Positions 1-8,547 of a stretch of 64,000 nucleotides of DNA are shown in pieces. Numbering within the stretch: position 1 is the first letter of the stretch; each line of letters opens with the position of its first letter. The notes below the pieces were generated by a model that was not told the origin of the DNA, did not search any database, and saw only the letters and a program-made list of their open reading frames with translations. The DNA is from Gracilibacillus massiliensis (GTDB taxonomy: Bacteria > Bacillota > Bacilli > Bacillales > Amphibacillaceae), in NCBI RefSeq assembly GCF_001458115.1, contig NZ_CZRP01000013.1:372001-436000 (forward strand), read 5' to 3'. A program made the translations under genes and the position numbers.

Positions 1-95
1 AATTATAGTTGCTTGAAGCACTCTCTGTTTTACTAATTACGAATTTTTCTATACTATTTGAGTAGGGAATAAATAGATAGATGTGAGGGATAACA

Positions 96-797
96 ATGAC
101 AACCATTTTAATTGTCGACGATGAATTACAGATGAGAACAATGTTAAAATTATATTTAAGAAAAGACTTTGAAATAATGGAAGCTGAAAATGGCACGAAA
201 GCAGTTCAAACATTGAAGAACCAAGCTATTGATATTGTTTTATTAGATATCATGATGCCAGAGCTAGATGGGATTGAGGCATGTAAACAAATGAAGACCG
301 TTAAACCAAATGTCCCAATCATTTTATTAACAGCGCTAAATGATACGTCACAGAAAGTGGAAGGGTTAACGATCGGGGCAGATGATTATATTGTAAAGCC
401 ATTTGAACCCGAGGAATTGTTAGCAAGAATACAGGTACAACTGCGTCATTTTCAAAAAGAAAATCAAACAGCCAAAAAATTATTAACATTTGGAGAACTA
501 ACCATCGACTCCTTATCACACACGGTTACCGTCAATCAAACCGAGGTGAAATATAGTCCAAAGGAATTTGAACTTCTATTTTTACTTGCCTCCCATCCAA
601 ACCGAGTATATACAAGAGAACAATTATTAGATTTGATATGGGGATTGGATGAAATTGTAGACATTCGTACGGTTGATTCACACGTTCGATATGTAAGAGA
701 TAAATTGAAAAAAGCAGGAATTTCGTATCAACCAATTGAAACCGTATGGGGAGTAGGTTATAAATTTGATTGGGAGGGTAAAAATGAAACTAAATAG
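96..797 (+). CDS. OmpR/PhoB-family response regulator
   Basis: DNA-binding response regulator of 233 residues, the usual family length. The receiver domain covers about residues 1-115, with the phospho-acceptor Asp51 in LLDIMMPELDG and the conserved Lys101 in the DYIVKPF segment. A winged-helix effector domain follows at about 130-228, ending in the typical VWGVGYKF. The ATG follows GTGAGGGATAACA. It overlaps the downstream histidine kinase gene by 14 bp (kinase ATG at 784), so the two form one translationally coupled system. The signal sensed is unknown. The genes that follow on the same strand encode a dehydrogenase and a DUF389 membrane protein and may be co-transcribed. Confidence 0.95.
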   Translation: MTTILIVDDELQMRTMLKLYLRKDFEIMEAENGTKAVQTLKNQAIDIVLLDIMMPELDGIEACKQMKTVKPNVPIILLTALNDTSQKVEGLTIGADDYIVKPFEPEELLARIQVQLRHFQKENQTAKKLLTFGELTIDSLSHTVTVNQTEVKYSPKEFELLFLLASHPNRVYTREQLLDLIWGLDEIVDIRTVDSHVRYVRDKLKKAGISYQPIETVWGVGYKFDWEGKNETK

Positions 798-2202
798 TGT
801 CGTTTTTAAACTTGGTGCTACTATTCTTTTTTTACAATTGATTATTTTAATTCCTCTAGGATATATTATCTTACAGCTGATTTTAAACTATTCGATCAAT
901 CAAACAGAAACACAGTTGGTGCAACTATCCGAAAAATATGCTACCCAGGTAAATGATTTAGAAGATCCTGAAAACTTGCAATTATTAGAGCACCTAACCG
1001 ATATGACAGATACGAGTGCTGTAATTTTGGATAGTGACGGTAATAATTTATTGCAAACGAACTGGCATGATGATATTACCGATCAAGTTTTAGATACAAA
1101 TGAAATAAAACAATTAGATCAAGGTGAAACAGTGGTTGAAGAATATACACTCAACGGCTCTACTTATTTAAAAGTGGCACAACCCATTACGAATCCGAAT
1201 GGAACTAATGGAAGTGTCGTCTTGTTTTCTTCTTTCGGCCTTATTAGTAATTCGATTCACAATATCATTTTCTTAGTTATTTTGGCTAGTTTAGGGGCAG
1301 TGGCGTTAGCAATGGGCTTTACCTTTTTCATATCAAAAAAATTAGGGGCCCCTCTTATTGAAATGGAGAAAGCGGCTAAACAAATCGCCGAAAAGAAAAA
1401 TTTCTCCTTACGCGTTGATTATAAAGCAAACGATGAAATCGGTTCACTCGCACATGCTATTAATCACTTATCGGAAACGTTGGAACGATATCAAACAAAC
1501 CGCAATGAATTTTTTTCTAATATTACGCATGAACTAAAAACACCCCTTACCTATGTCAAAGGATATGCCAACGCTGTTCGACATGAAATGTATCAAAGTA
1601 AAGAGGAAAGAGATGAATTTCTGGAAATTATTGAAAACGAAACAGATCACATTAGTAACCTTATGGATGATTTGATGGATCTATCGAAAATAGAAGAAGG
1701 CAAAATCGACCTTAATAAAGAAGATGTAAATATTAATAAACTAGCAGAAGAAATGTTGAAACGTTCGCAATTTAGAGCATCGGAAAAAGGATTAAAAATG
1801 GAATTAGAGATTCCTGACAAAACGGTCTATTTATTTGCTGATAAAAGCAGACTAGACCAAGTACTGACCAATCTAGTAGAAAATGCCGTAAGATACACAG
1901 AAAAGGGAAGCATATTACTAGAAGTCAAAGAAGAAGATACTAACGTCTTCATACGTGTAAAAGATACTGGTATTGGTATTAAAAAAGAAGATATCCCTTA
2001 TTTATTTGAACGATTTTATCGAGTCGACAAATCACGTTCTAGAGCTAATGGTGGAACTGGATTAGGTTTATCTATTGTAAAAAATTTAGTTGAAATGCAT
2101 GAAGGTGATATACAAGTATCAAGTGAAGTTAATCAAGGAACAACCATTACATTGAGATTTCCTATAGAGGAGGCTGCACAACAAAATGCGTTACCAAGAT
2201 AA
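784..2202 (+). CDS. HAMP-domain sensor histidine kinase
   Basis: Membrane sensor kinase of 472 residues, partner of the preceding regulator. An upstream in-frame start at 766 is possible, but GGGAGGGTAAAA lies just before the ATG at 784. One membrane segment lies near residues 6-30 and a second near 155-180, enclosing an extracytoplasmic sensor domain of about 125 residues. A HAMP linker follows, then the H-box ITHELKTPLTYVKGY with phospho-accepting His249, and the ATPase core with N-box (NLVENAVRYT), G1 (DTGIGI), F-box (YLFERFYRVD) and G2 (GTGLGLSIV). All catalytic elements look intact. The sensor domain gives no hint of the ligand. The 3' end overlaps the next gene by 17 bp. Confidence 0.95.
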   Translation: MKLNSVVFKLGATILFLQLIILIPLGYIILQLILNYSINQTETQLVQLSEKYATQVNDLEDPENLQLLEHLTDMTDTSAVILDSDGNNLLQTNWHDDITDQVLDTNEIKQLDQGETVVEEYTLNGSTYLKVAQPITNPNGTNGSVVLFSSFGLISNSIHNIIFLVILASLGAVALAMGFTFFISKKLGAPLIEMEKAAKQIAEKKNFSLRVDYKANDEIGSLAHAINHLSETLERYQTNRNEFFSNITHELKTPLTYVKGYANAVRHEMYQSKEERDEFLEIIENETDHISNLMDDLMDLSKIEEGKIDLNKEDVNINKLAEEMLKRSQFRASEKGLKMELEIPDKTVYLFADKSRLDQVLTNLVENAVRYTEKGSILLEVKEEDTNVFIRVKDTGIGIKKEDIPYLFERFYRVDKSRSRANGGTGLGLSIVKNLVEMHEGDIQVSSEVNQGTTITLRFPIEEAAQQNALPR

Positions 2203-2902
2203 AGTCGTCGTAGTTACTGGTGGAGCAAATGGTATAGGCAAAGCGATTGCTAAAAGTTATCGTAATGAAGGAGCTATTGTAATCGTTGCCGATAAAGTAG
2301 AACCTTTCGAATATAACATGGATTTTATTCAAACAGATGTTAGTGTTCCTGAGGAAGTGTATGATCTCTTCCGAAAAGTAAATAAGCAATATGGTAAGCT
2401 CGATATTCTGATTAACAATGCTGGAGTATCCACATTCGGTAATTTTTACGAAATGACGTTAGAAAACTGGGACCATATCATTAACACGAATTTACGAAGT
2501 GTTTTTTTATGTTCACAACAGGCTGCTAAAATCATGCGGAATCAATCAACTGGTGGCAGTCTAGTTCATATAGCTTCCACTCGTGCTTATATGTCAGAAG
2601 CAAATAGTGAAAGCTATGCTGCAAGTAAGGGTGGTATTTTAGCACTGACACATTCTTTAGCTATGTCCTTGCAAGAAGACTTTATTACAAGTAATGCTAT
2701 TAGTCCAGGCTGGATTCAAACAACAGAATACGACCAATTAAGAGAAATCGATCACCAGCAACACCCTTCTAAACGAGTAGGTAAGCCAGAAGATGTCGCT
2801 CGTGCTTGCCTATTTCTAACCGATCCAGCTAATGATTTTATTAATGGAGAAAACATAATTATTGATGGTGGTATGACAAGAAAAATGATGTACGAACATT
2901 AA
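2186..2902 (+). CDS. Short-chain dehydrogenase/reductase (SDR)
   Basis: Classical SDR oxidoreductase of 238 residues using NAD(P)H. The cofactor motif TGGANGIG is at residues 11-18 and NNAG at 77-80. The catalytic residues are Ser131, Tyr144 and Lys148 (YAASK). The C-terminal FINGENIIIDGGM matches the family. The start is supported by GAGGAGG at 2167-2173, which lies inside the histidine kinase gene, so the reading frames overlap by 17 bp and translation is probably coupled. The substrate cannot be told from sequence. An SDR fused this tightly to a two-component pair is unusual and suggests the regulator or its stimulus concerns the same metabolite, which is inference. Confidence 0.9.
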   Translation: MRYQDKVVVVTGGANGIGKAIAKSYRNEGAIVIVADKVEPFEYNMDFIQTDVSVPEEVYDLFRKVNKQYGKLDILINNAGVSTFGNFYEMTLENWDHIINTNLRSVFLCSQQAAKIMRNQSTGGSLVHIASTRAYMSEANSESYAASKGGILALTHSLAMSLQEDFITSNAISPGWIQTTEYDQLREIDHQQHPSKRVGKPEDVARACLFLTDPANDFINGENIIIDGGMTRKMMYEH

Positions 2903-2917
2903 GAAGGGACACACACT

Positions 2918-3922
2918 ATGGAATTACAACTAATCGAAGTCTATATTCCACTCAATCGGCTGGATGCTTTTTTAACTGAAATTGAACAATTCCATGTCAT
3001 CGAAAAATGGCACACAAAAATTTCAGACAAAGAAGAACTAGTCAAAATACTGATAAAGAAAAAACACACCGAAGAAATTCTTGACTTTTTAGAAGTAAAT
3101 GACCAAGGTCAAGAAGAAGTTAGAGCTTTACTTTACAATATTTCGACCTATGTTCCTAGAGTAGAACCCGATAAAGAAGAAGAGATAGAAGAAGATTCTG
3201 AAGAAAAGCAAAAAGAAATCACTCGTGCCAGCCGGCATGAATTGTATAATGTCGTCCACTCTTCCAGTACAACTAGCATCAACTATTTATGGATGCTAGT
3301 TCTCTCTGCTGTTGTAGCTACTGCTGGGATTGTTAAAGATAGTGCTGCTATTGTGATTGGAGCTATGGTGATTGCCCCACTAATCGGACCATTTACCGCT
3401 CTCGCTTTTGCTGCTACATTAGGGGATTACAAGTTAATGAAACGATCTGTATTAACATGCTTGTATGGCTTAGTAATCCCAATTGCTATCGCGATTATTT
3501 TCGGATTTATTTTCCCTTTACCGATTAATAGTGATGAATTTTTAGCAAGAACAAACATCGAATTGATGGATATTGTTGTGGCACTTGCTGCAGGTACGGC
3601 AGGTGCCATGTCCTTCGCTAAACGTGTTTCAGAAGCATTAGTAGGTGTTATGGTATCTGTTGCGCTATTACCTCCAGCGGTCGTCTTAGGAATGATGCTT
3701 GGTGCTTTGGAATTCGAGCAAGCACTGACTCCTTTTATTTTACTATTAGTTAATATTAGTGCGATTTTATGTTCCGCTATCCTTGTTTTTTGGACAAGCG
3801 GCATTCAACCAATTAATTGGAGTGAAATCCAAGTTGCTAACACTTCGAAAACGTATTCGCTTATTGCCGTTAGTATCGTGATCGTCATTTTAGCGATACT
3901 CATATTCATTATTCAATTTTAA
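2918..3922 (+). CDS. DUF389 / TIGR00341 family membrane protein
   Basis: Integral membrane protein of 334 residues. The soluble N-terminal region (about 1-110) ends in an acidic stretch (DKEEEIEEDSEEKQKE). From about residue 120 there are seven or eight hydrophobic segments, with the glycine- and proline-rich IVIGAMVIAPLIGPF and SVALLPPAVVLG that mark the DUF389 family. The function of this family is not established. It starts 15 bp after the SDR gene with AAGAAGGG as ribosome binding site, so it is probably the last gene of the two-component/SDR operon. No clear hairpin terminator is visible after it. Confidence 0.85.
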   Translation: MELQLIEVYIPLNRLDAFLTEIEQFHVIEKWHTKISDKEELVKILIKKKHTEEILDFLEVNDQGQEEVRALLYNISTYVPRVEPDKEEEIEEDSEEKQKEITRASRHELYNVVHSSSTTSINYLWMLVLSAVVATAGIVKDSAAIVIGAMVIAPLIGPFTALAFAATLGDYKLMKRSVLTCLYGLVIPIAIAIIFGFIFPLPINSDEFLARTNIELMDIVVALAAGTAGAMSFAKRVSEALVGVMVSVALLPPAVVLGMMLGALEFEQALTPFILLLVNISAILCSAILVFWTSGIQPINWSEIQVANTSKTYSLIAVSIVIVILAILIFIIQF

Positions 3923-3944
3923 CAAAAAATTTACGTCGGACAGC

Positions 3945-3974
3945 TTGTCGTTTCATATTAAATGTTGCTATAAT
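3945..3974 (+). promoter_or_regulatory. Candidate sigma-A promoter of the chromate transporter gene
   Basis: TTGTCG (3945-3950), an 18-bp spacer and a perfect TATAAT (3969-3974), 33 bp before the ATG at 4007, whose ribosome binding site is CAGGGGG. It indicates that chrA is transcribed separately from the DUF389 gene. Confidence 0.6.
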
Positions 3975-4006
3975 TCAGCTAGAAAATAGATATACAGGGG
4001 GCTTAT

Positions 4007-5200
4007 ATGGAAACTAAAAAAAATACGTTTCAAGATTACTTGATTATTCTATGGATTGCAACTAGATTAGGTTTTACTTCCTTTGGAGGTCCTATTGCAC
4101 ATTTAGGTTATTTCCATGAAGAATACGTCAGGCGAAAAAAATGGCTAGATGAAAAAGCTTATGCAGATTTGGTTGCATTGTGTCAATTCCTACCCGGACC
4201 TGCAAGTAGTCAAGTCGGAATGGGGGTTGGGATTATACGTGGTGGCGTTATAGGTGGAATTCTCGCCTTTATCGGTTTTACCTTACCATCCGTTGTTGTC
4301 TTAATTGTCTTTGCTTTAGCACTTCAGCAATTTTCCTTTTATGATGCTAGTTTTATTCATGGCTTAAAAATCGTCGCAGTCGCGGTTGTGGCACACGCTA
4401 TTATTGGAATGGGGGCAAAACTTGCACCAGATCTTCCAAGAAAAGCGATTGCTTTACTTGCAGTTGTGGTCATGTTAGTTTGGCAAACGACCTTAACACA
4501 AGTGGCAATCATTCTCGTAGCTGCTTTAATTGGTATATTTCTTTTTCAAAAACAAGAAAAAAAAGAAACGATAAATCTTCATTTAACTTTATCTAAGAAA
4601 ACGGCCATCATAAGTTTTTCTTTATTCTTTTTGTTACTGATCATTTTACCATTTGCCAATCAAATGAGTGACTGGCAATGGCTTGCAATGTTTGACAGTT
4701 TTTATCGATCTGGTGCATTAGTTTTTGGTGGTGGTCATGTTGTATTACCACTACTTGAACAGGAATTCGTCCCTACTGGCTGGATTTCAGAACAGGAATT
4801 CTTGGCTGGTTATGGTGCCGCCCAAGCAGTACCAGGTCCACTATTTACATTTGCTGCCTATTTAGGAACGGTGATAGCTGGCGTTCCAGGTGGGCTTTTA
4901 GCCACTTTCGCAATTTTTTTACCAGCCTTCTTATTAATAGTTGGAACATTACCATTTTGGAACTTGTTGCGCCAAACACCTTCGATTCGTGGTGCGCTTA
5001 TTAGCGTCAATGCAGCTGTTGTCGGATTATTAATCGCTGCCTTCTATCAACCGATTTGGACTAGTACGATCATAGAAACGAAAGATTTTATCTTAGCCGC
5101 TATCCTTTTTAGCTTATTAGCATTTTGGAAATTACCTTCATGGGTTATTGTAATCATTGGTCTCATCGGTGGAATTTTATTACCCTATTTACCATTCTAG
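4007..5200 (+). CDS. chrA: Chromate transporter, long-chain ChrA type
   Basis: Inner-membrane protein of 397 residues of the CHR family, which exports chromate in characterised members. It holds two homologous CHR halves. The first has FGGPIAHLGYFHEEYV and CQFLPGPASSQ (about residues 25-70). The second has FGGGHVVLPLLEQEF and AAQAVPGPLFTFAAYLG (about 240-290). Each half is followed by hydrophobic segments, giving 10-12 membrane spans. Length and duplicated motifs fit the long-chain (LCHR) subgroup. It is monocistronic, with its own promoter before it and a strong terminator directly after its stop codon. Transport of another oxyanion is possible. Confidence 0.9.
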   Translation: METKKNTFQDYLIILWIATRLGFTSFGGPIAHLGYFHEEYVRRKKWLDEKAYADLVALCQFLPGPASSQVGMGVGIIRGGVIGGILAFIGFTLPSVVVLIVFALALQQFSFYDASFIHGLKIVAVAVVAHAIIGMGAKLAPDLPRKAIALLAVVVMLVWQTTLTQVAIILVAALIGIFLFQKQEKKETINLHLTLSKKTAIISFSLFFLLLIILPFANQMSDWQWLAMFDSFYRSGALVFGGGHVVLPLLEQEFVPTGWISEQEFLAGYGAAQAVPGPLFTFAAYLGTVIAGVPGGLLATFAIFLPAFLLIVGTLPFWNLLRQTPSIRGALISVNAAVVGLLIAAFYQPIWTSTIIETKDFILAAILFSLLAFWKLPSWVIVIIGLIGGILLPYLPF

Positions 5201-5228
5201 TGACTGGGATCGTCCAGTCACTTTTTTT
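5201..5228 (+). terminator. Rho-independent terminator of chrA
   Basis: Perfect 7-bp stem TGACTGG / CCAGTCA with a 6-nt loop, followed by CTTTTTTT. It starts at the base after the chrA stop codon. Confidence 0.9.
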
Positions 5229-5241
5229 GTGCTAAAAACAC

Positions 5242-5270
5242 TTGCACATTTTCTTCTGAACTTTTATAAT
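5242..5270 (+). promoter_or_regulatory. Sigma-A promoter of the czcD-czrA operon
   Basis: TTGCAC (5242-5247), a 17-bp spacer and a perfect TATAAT (5265-5270). The -10 box runs into the CzrA-like operator, the geometry expected for repression by blocked polymerase binding. Confidence 0.8.
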
Positions 5271-5288
5271 ATGAATATATGTTCATAT
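5269..5288. promoter_or_regulatory. CzrA/ArsR-type operator
   Basis: Perfect inverted repeat ATATGAA-N6-TTCATAT overlapping the -10 box. It resembles the TGAAxx-N6-xxTTCA operators of zinc-responsive ArsR/CzrA repressors. A czrA-like gene is the second gene of this operon, so autoregulation is expected. Confidence 0.8.
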
Positions 5289-5306
5289 GTATAGAGGAGT
5301 TGAATT

Positions 5307-6224
5307 ATGGGACATTCACACGGACATGATCACGCGCATGATCATCATCACACCAACAATAAAAAAGCGTTACTAATAAGTTTTATGTTAATTTTTACTT
5401 TTATGGTCATCGAAGTAATTGGTGGTATTTTAACTAATAGCTTAGCATTGTTGTCAGACGCAGGACATATGCTAAGTGATGCATTTGCTCTTGGACTCAG
5501 TTTATTTGCTTTTAAATTAAGTGAGAAAGCAGCAAACGCACATAAAACATTTGGATATAAACGATTCGAAATTTTGGCAGCATTTATTAATGGGATTACA
5601 CTATTAGCGATTTCTCTTTATATTTTTTATGAAGCCTATCATCGTTTTTTAGAACCACCAAATGTTAGTCCGATGATGCTTTGGATCGCTGTTACTGGTT
5701 TATTAATAAACATTATTGTAGCCTTTATTCTGATTTACAGTGGAGATACCAAAGGGAATTTAAATATGCGGAGTGCTTTATTACATGTGTTAGGTGATTT
5801 GCTTGGTTCCGTTGGAGCGATAATAGCTGGTATTCTCATTATGCTTTTCAATTGGAATATTGCTGATCCACTTGCCAGTATTATTGTAGCGATACTGATA
5901 TTAGTCAGCGGTTACCGGATTACCAAGGATTCGTTGCACATTTTAATGGAAGGTACTCCAAACCATGTATCCTATGAAGAAGTGGAAAATAAATTGGTTC
6001 AATTAGAAGGAGTGATTAACATACATGACTTACATGTATGGACGATCACTTCTGACTTTCCTGCATTAAGTTGTCATATGGTTGTAGAGGAAAATGTTGA
6101 TCGCGATCATTTATTAAAAAAGGCTTCGAATTTATTACATGATTCGTTCTCCCTTCACCACACCACCATTCAAATAGAAGGTGTCCATGCAGAAATTGAA
6201 AAAGAGGAAGACTGTTGTAATTAA
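5307..6224 (+). CDS. czcD: Cation diffusion facilitator, zinc/cadmium exporter
   Basis: CDF-family metal/proton antiporter of 305 residues in the cytoplasmic membrane, expected to export Zn2+, Cd2+ or Co2+. The N terminus is very His-rich (HSHGHDHAHDHHH). Six membrane segments follow, with the metal-site pattern H-x3-D in segment 2 (His54, Asp58) and HVLGD in segment 5. The C-terminal cytoplasmic domain (about residues 215-300) has HDLHVW. It ends in a Cys pair (EEDCCN), a possible extra metal ligand. It sits 12 bp before an ArsR-type regulator and behind a metal-type operator, as in czr/czc operons of Gram-positive bacteria. Confidence 0.93.
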   Translation: MGHSHGHDHAHDHHHTNNKKALLISFMLIFTFMVIEVIGGILTNSLALLSDAGHMLSDAFALGLSLFAFKLSEKAANAHKTFGYKRFEILAAFINGITLLAISLYIFYEAYHRFLEPPNVSPMMLWIAVTGLLINIIVAFILIYSGDTKGNLNMRSALLHVLGDLLGSVGAIIAGILIMLFNWNIADPLASIIVAILILVSGYRITKDSLHILMEGTPNHVSYEEVENKLVQLEGVINIHDLHVWTITSDFPALSCHMVVEENVDRDHLLKKASNLLHDSFSLHHTTIQIEGVHAEIEKEEDCCN

Positions 6225-6236
6225 GGAGATGATGTA

Positions 6237-6545
6237 ATGGCAGACGAAACATATGAGGCTCTTGATGAAGAAACGTTATTTTTGGTATCGCAAACCTTCA
6301 AAGCTTTAGGTGATCCGACAAGAATTCGCATTTTGCATTTATTATTTGAACAGGAATTATCGGTTTCCAATATTGCCGAAAAACTGGATTTAAATCAATC
6401 CAATGTTTCCCATCAGCTTCGTTTTCTCAAAAATTTACGCTTAGTAAAATATCGTCGCGATGGTAAGACGATCTATTATTCTCAGGACGACGAACACGTG
6501 ATGAAAATTTTGCAGCAATCCATTGACCACGCCACACACCATTAA
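6237..6545 (+). CDS. czrA: ArsR-family zinc-sensing repressor, CzrA-like
   Basis: Winged-helix repressor of 102 residues. The recognition helix region is [21 protein letters not shown] (about 41-61). The inter-subunit alpha-5 metal site of CzrA-type sensors is complete: Asp85, His87, His98 and His101 have the same spacing as in staphylococcal CzrA. There is no CxC metal site of the ArsR/CadC type, so zinc or cobalt sensing is expected. The start is 12 bp after czcD with AAGGAGATG as ribosome binding site. It should release the 5269-5288 operator when metal binds. Confidence 0.9.
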   Translation: MADETYEALDEETLFLVSQTFKALGDPTRIRILHLLFEQELSVSNIAEKLDLNQSNVSHQLRFLKNLRLVKYRRDGKTIYYSQDDEHVMKILQQSIDHATHH

Positions 6546-6574
6546 ACGGGGACGAAGGTATTTTAAGATGACGA

Positions 6575-6620
6575 AAATCCAAGCGATATTCGAATAGAAT
6601 CGATATCACTTGGATTTTTT
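6575..6620 (+). terminator. Terminator of the czcD-czrA operon
   Basis: Inverted repeat AAATCCAAGxGATAT ... ATATCACTTGGATTT with a short loop and a run of T. It ends the metal operon before repeat array A1. Confidence 0.8.
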
Positions 6621-6695
6621 ATGCGTATTAAGCAGAAACTAAAGAATAGTGACTATTATAAGTTTTGTTTAGGATTAAAGAATCTTTCCTCTTCA

Positions 6696-6822
6696 CGGGT
6701 ATCTACACACGCTTTACGGGAATTCAGTCTCTCTTCAAGGGAATCTTCTTATTCTTGACGGGAATTGTGTTCTGCTTCACGGGAATAAAGTATAATTCCA
6801 GTCTAGCGGACATTAATTCCCG
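6696..6822. repeat. Array A1: 21-bp periodic CGGGAAT repeats
   Basis: Five direct copies of CGGGAAT or a close variant start at exactly 6696, 6717, 6738, 6759 and 6780. Two inverted copies follow (ATTCCAG at 6795, ATTCCCG at 6816), again 21 bp apart. Sequence between the motifs is not conserved. The array fills the gap between the convergent czcD-czrA operon and the YwaF-like gene. Translating it gives a spurious heptad peptide (FTGI...), which I do not call a gene. Confidence 0.85.
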
Positions 6823-6922
6823 TGAAGAGAACGATACGTATACGCAATTAATTCGCTGTTTAGTTATATAATTTTTTCATTGTTTGAGTTTGCAGTTAAG
6901 TAGAATACTTACCCCCTGTTTT

Positions 6923-7654
6923 TTACTTTTTATTAAAAAAAGCAGGTATTTTAAATAATAAAAAGTAAAGAAGCAGAAATATGGTAAATGCCACAGCTTC
7001 AAGTGACAAGATATACCATGGATATGGTCCTAAAAAGTCAATGATGCTTGTGGTATTAGGTTTTTCTGCTAGAAACATATAATTAGAACCAACGATTTGA
7101 TTAATGACAAATACAAAGGAGGCCATAATATTTATAATGACAAACGCTCGAATCACAGAACGAAAAGAGGGTTTATATTCCTCGATCCATATCATATAAA
7201 AACAGGAAAGTATAATGGCAATGTGGGCAATGAAAAATTGAAAGAATCGCATATGCGGAAATCCGAAGAAAAGTTCTGGCGTCACAATTGCTATAAAGGC
7301 CCCTGTCATACTCACAAAAAAAGAAACTTCAAATGCTTTAAAATTTTTTGTGAGTAACATAATTGTACATAAATATAAAGAAATCGAACATAGTTGCAAA
7401 GGCAAATTAGTCGCGACATCCCACCTGTCGTGCGAGAGATACCATAAATGAAACGTAATTTCCCCTAATATAAGAAATACAATTAATATATTTTTATAGA
7501 TTCGTTTATAGTTCCTCTTAATGTTCTCTCTAAAAATATACATCCATGCTAATAATCCCACTGTAATGATTACCATATAAATATGAGAAAGAGAAAACAA
7601 ATGAAATGGGTAGTCACTTCGATTAAAACCAACTAGACTGTCCATTGATTCCAT
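6923..7654 (-). CDS. YwaF/TIGR02206-family integral membrane protein
   Basis: Hydrophobic protein of 243 residues with six or seven predicted membrane segments. The N-terminal FHLFSLSHIYMVIITVGLLAW, the internal HLWYLSHDRWDVATNLPLQLCSIS motif region and the late FLGPYPWYILSLEAVAF segment match the TIGR02206 (YwaF) family. The family has no established biochemical function. The start ATG follows an AAGGGG-type ribosome binding site. It stands alone, convergent with the metal operon across array A1. Confidence 0.8.
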   Translation of the reverse strand: MESMDSLVGFNRSDYPFHLFSLSHIYMVIITVGLLAWMYIFRENIKRNYKRIYKNILIVFLILGEITFHLWYLSHDRWDVATNLPLQLCSISLYLCTIMLLTKNFKAFEVSFFVSMTGAFIAIVTPELFFGFPHMRFFQFFIAHIAIILSCFYMIWIEEYKPSFRSVIRAFVIINIMASFVFVINQIVGSNYMFLAEKPNTTSIIDFLGPYPWYILSLEAVAFTIFLLLYFLLFKIPAFFNKK

Positions 7655-7751
7655 CCCCTTGCAACTAATTTTACAACATACAAATCAAGTTGTAACATTC
7701 ACCTCTTACTTGAATTTCATAGCGGGTATTTCATGATTTTTCGGTGTCATA

Positions 7752-8138
7752 TTAATTTTCTTCTTCTTGATTGAACCAGAGTGGATCATCTATATCAACT
7801 TCGCCATTGTAATTAATTAAAATCTCATCTCCTGCTTTTATATCTGTGTAAGCATAGAATTCAAATGTGTGATTATCAAAATTAATCTCATAGTTTGCAT
7901 TCGGTTGATAAGAATGATTAAACAGCATGCCATAACCTAGCAAGATCGCTGAATGATTTATCCCATACTCGAATGCATAATCTGCGAGTAAGGTTTTTTC
8001 AATATGTTGATGCTCGTCATTTGGATATGCAATGACGGGTGCTTCATGTAAAAGCTTGCCTTTTTCGATATTACATGTAGCAAAAACACCTCTATTAAAT
8101 TCACCGTCACTAAGCTTTGATGTTTTAATCTCAATCAT
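7752..8138 (-). CDS. Small SET-domain protein
   Basis: Protein of 128 residues made almost entirely of a SET domain, the fold of lysine methyltransferases. The motifs run in order: NRGVFATCNIEKG near the N terminus, GYGMLFNHSYQPNANY (the NHS..PN signature) near the middle, and AGDEILINYN near the C terminus. A GTG start at 8147 is possible, but AGTAGGTG lies 8 nt before the ATG at 8138, which I prefer. Bacterial stand-alone SET proteins of this size are common but mostly uncharacterised, and the substrate is unknown. No partner gene is evident. Confidence 0.8.
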   Translation of the reverse strand: MIEIKTSKLSDGEFNRGVFATCNIEKGKLLHEAPVIAYPNDEHQHIEKTLLADYAFEYGINHSAILLGYGMLFNHSYQPNANYEINFDNHTFEFYAYTDIKAGDEILINYNGEVDIDDPLWFNQEEEN

Positions 8139-8254
8139 GTTTTTCACCTACTAACTTATTTTATATACCTTCTAACTGTAACATTAATTTTAATATTATG
8201 CTCTTTTTATTCCCAATAATAATTACAGATGCAAATTTGATAAGAAGGTTTGTT

Positions 8255-8400
8255 GTCGGCAGTTTGATCTCTTGTTTCCCTTGGATTGTCGATGAGACAG
8301 CTGCTCGTCGGCAATTTGAGTTCTATTTAGTGGCAAAATGCCGATGAGATTGATCCTCATCGACATTTTAACCTCGATTCATCCGCTTAATGCCGATGAC
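8255..8400. repeat. Array D: TGYCGATGAG half-site repeats
   Basis: Between the SET gene and the proline-rich gene lies a 400-base stretch without a gene. It carries GTCGGCA at 8255 and 8307, TGTCGATGAG at 8287, TGCCGATGA at 8339 and 8391, and CTCATCGACA at 8356. Paired opposite half-sites (TGTCGA/TCGGCA at 8287/8308 and TGCCGA/TCGACA at 8339/8360) are each 21 bp apart, and like elements recur at 52 bp. The rest of the stretch is AT-rich with nothing else recognised. Confidence 0.7.
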
Positions 8401-8547
8401 GTCCTTTTACTAATAAAACAAAAGCTACTCTAGCGTTAAAATTTAAACTTTCTTGTTAACATATAAAAAAAGGCACAAATCAACACTCGATTCGCACCAT
8501 TGTAATTAGTATGATCTTCTTTAATTCGTACTCGTGCATGAAGACGT

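Noticed and set aside
3427-3804. Minus-strand frame of 125 codons inside the DUF389 gene
   Set aside because: It is antisense to a well-supported membrane protein gene, has no start signal and no recognisable domain.
6665-6871. Open frame of 68 codons with repeated FTGI heptads
   Set aside because: The heptads follow from the 21-bp period of array A1 (21 = 7 codons). There is no ribosome binding site, and the array continues in inverted orientation.
8255-8400. Possible CRISPR array
   Set aside because: Repeats are too short (7-10 bp), in mixed orientation, with spacing of 21 and 52 bp; no cas genes are in the window. The same reasoning excludes arrays A1, A2, B and C.
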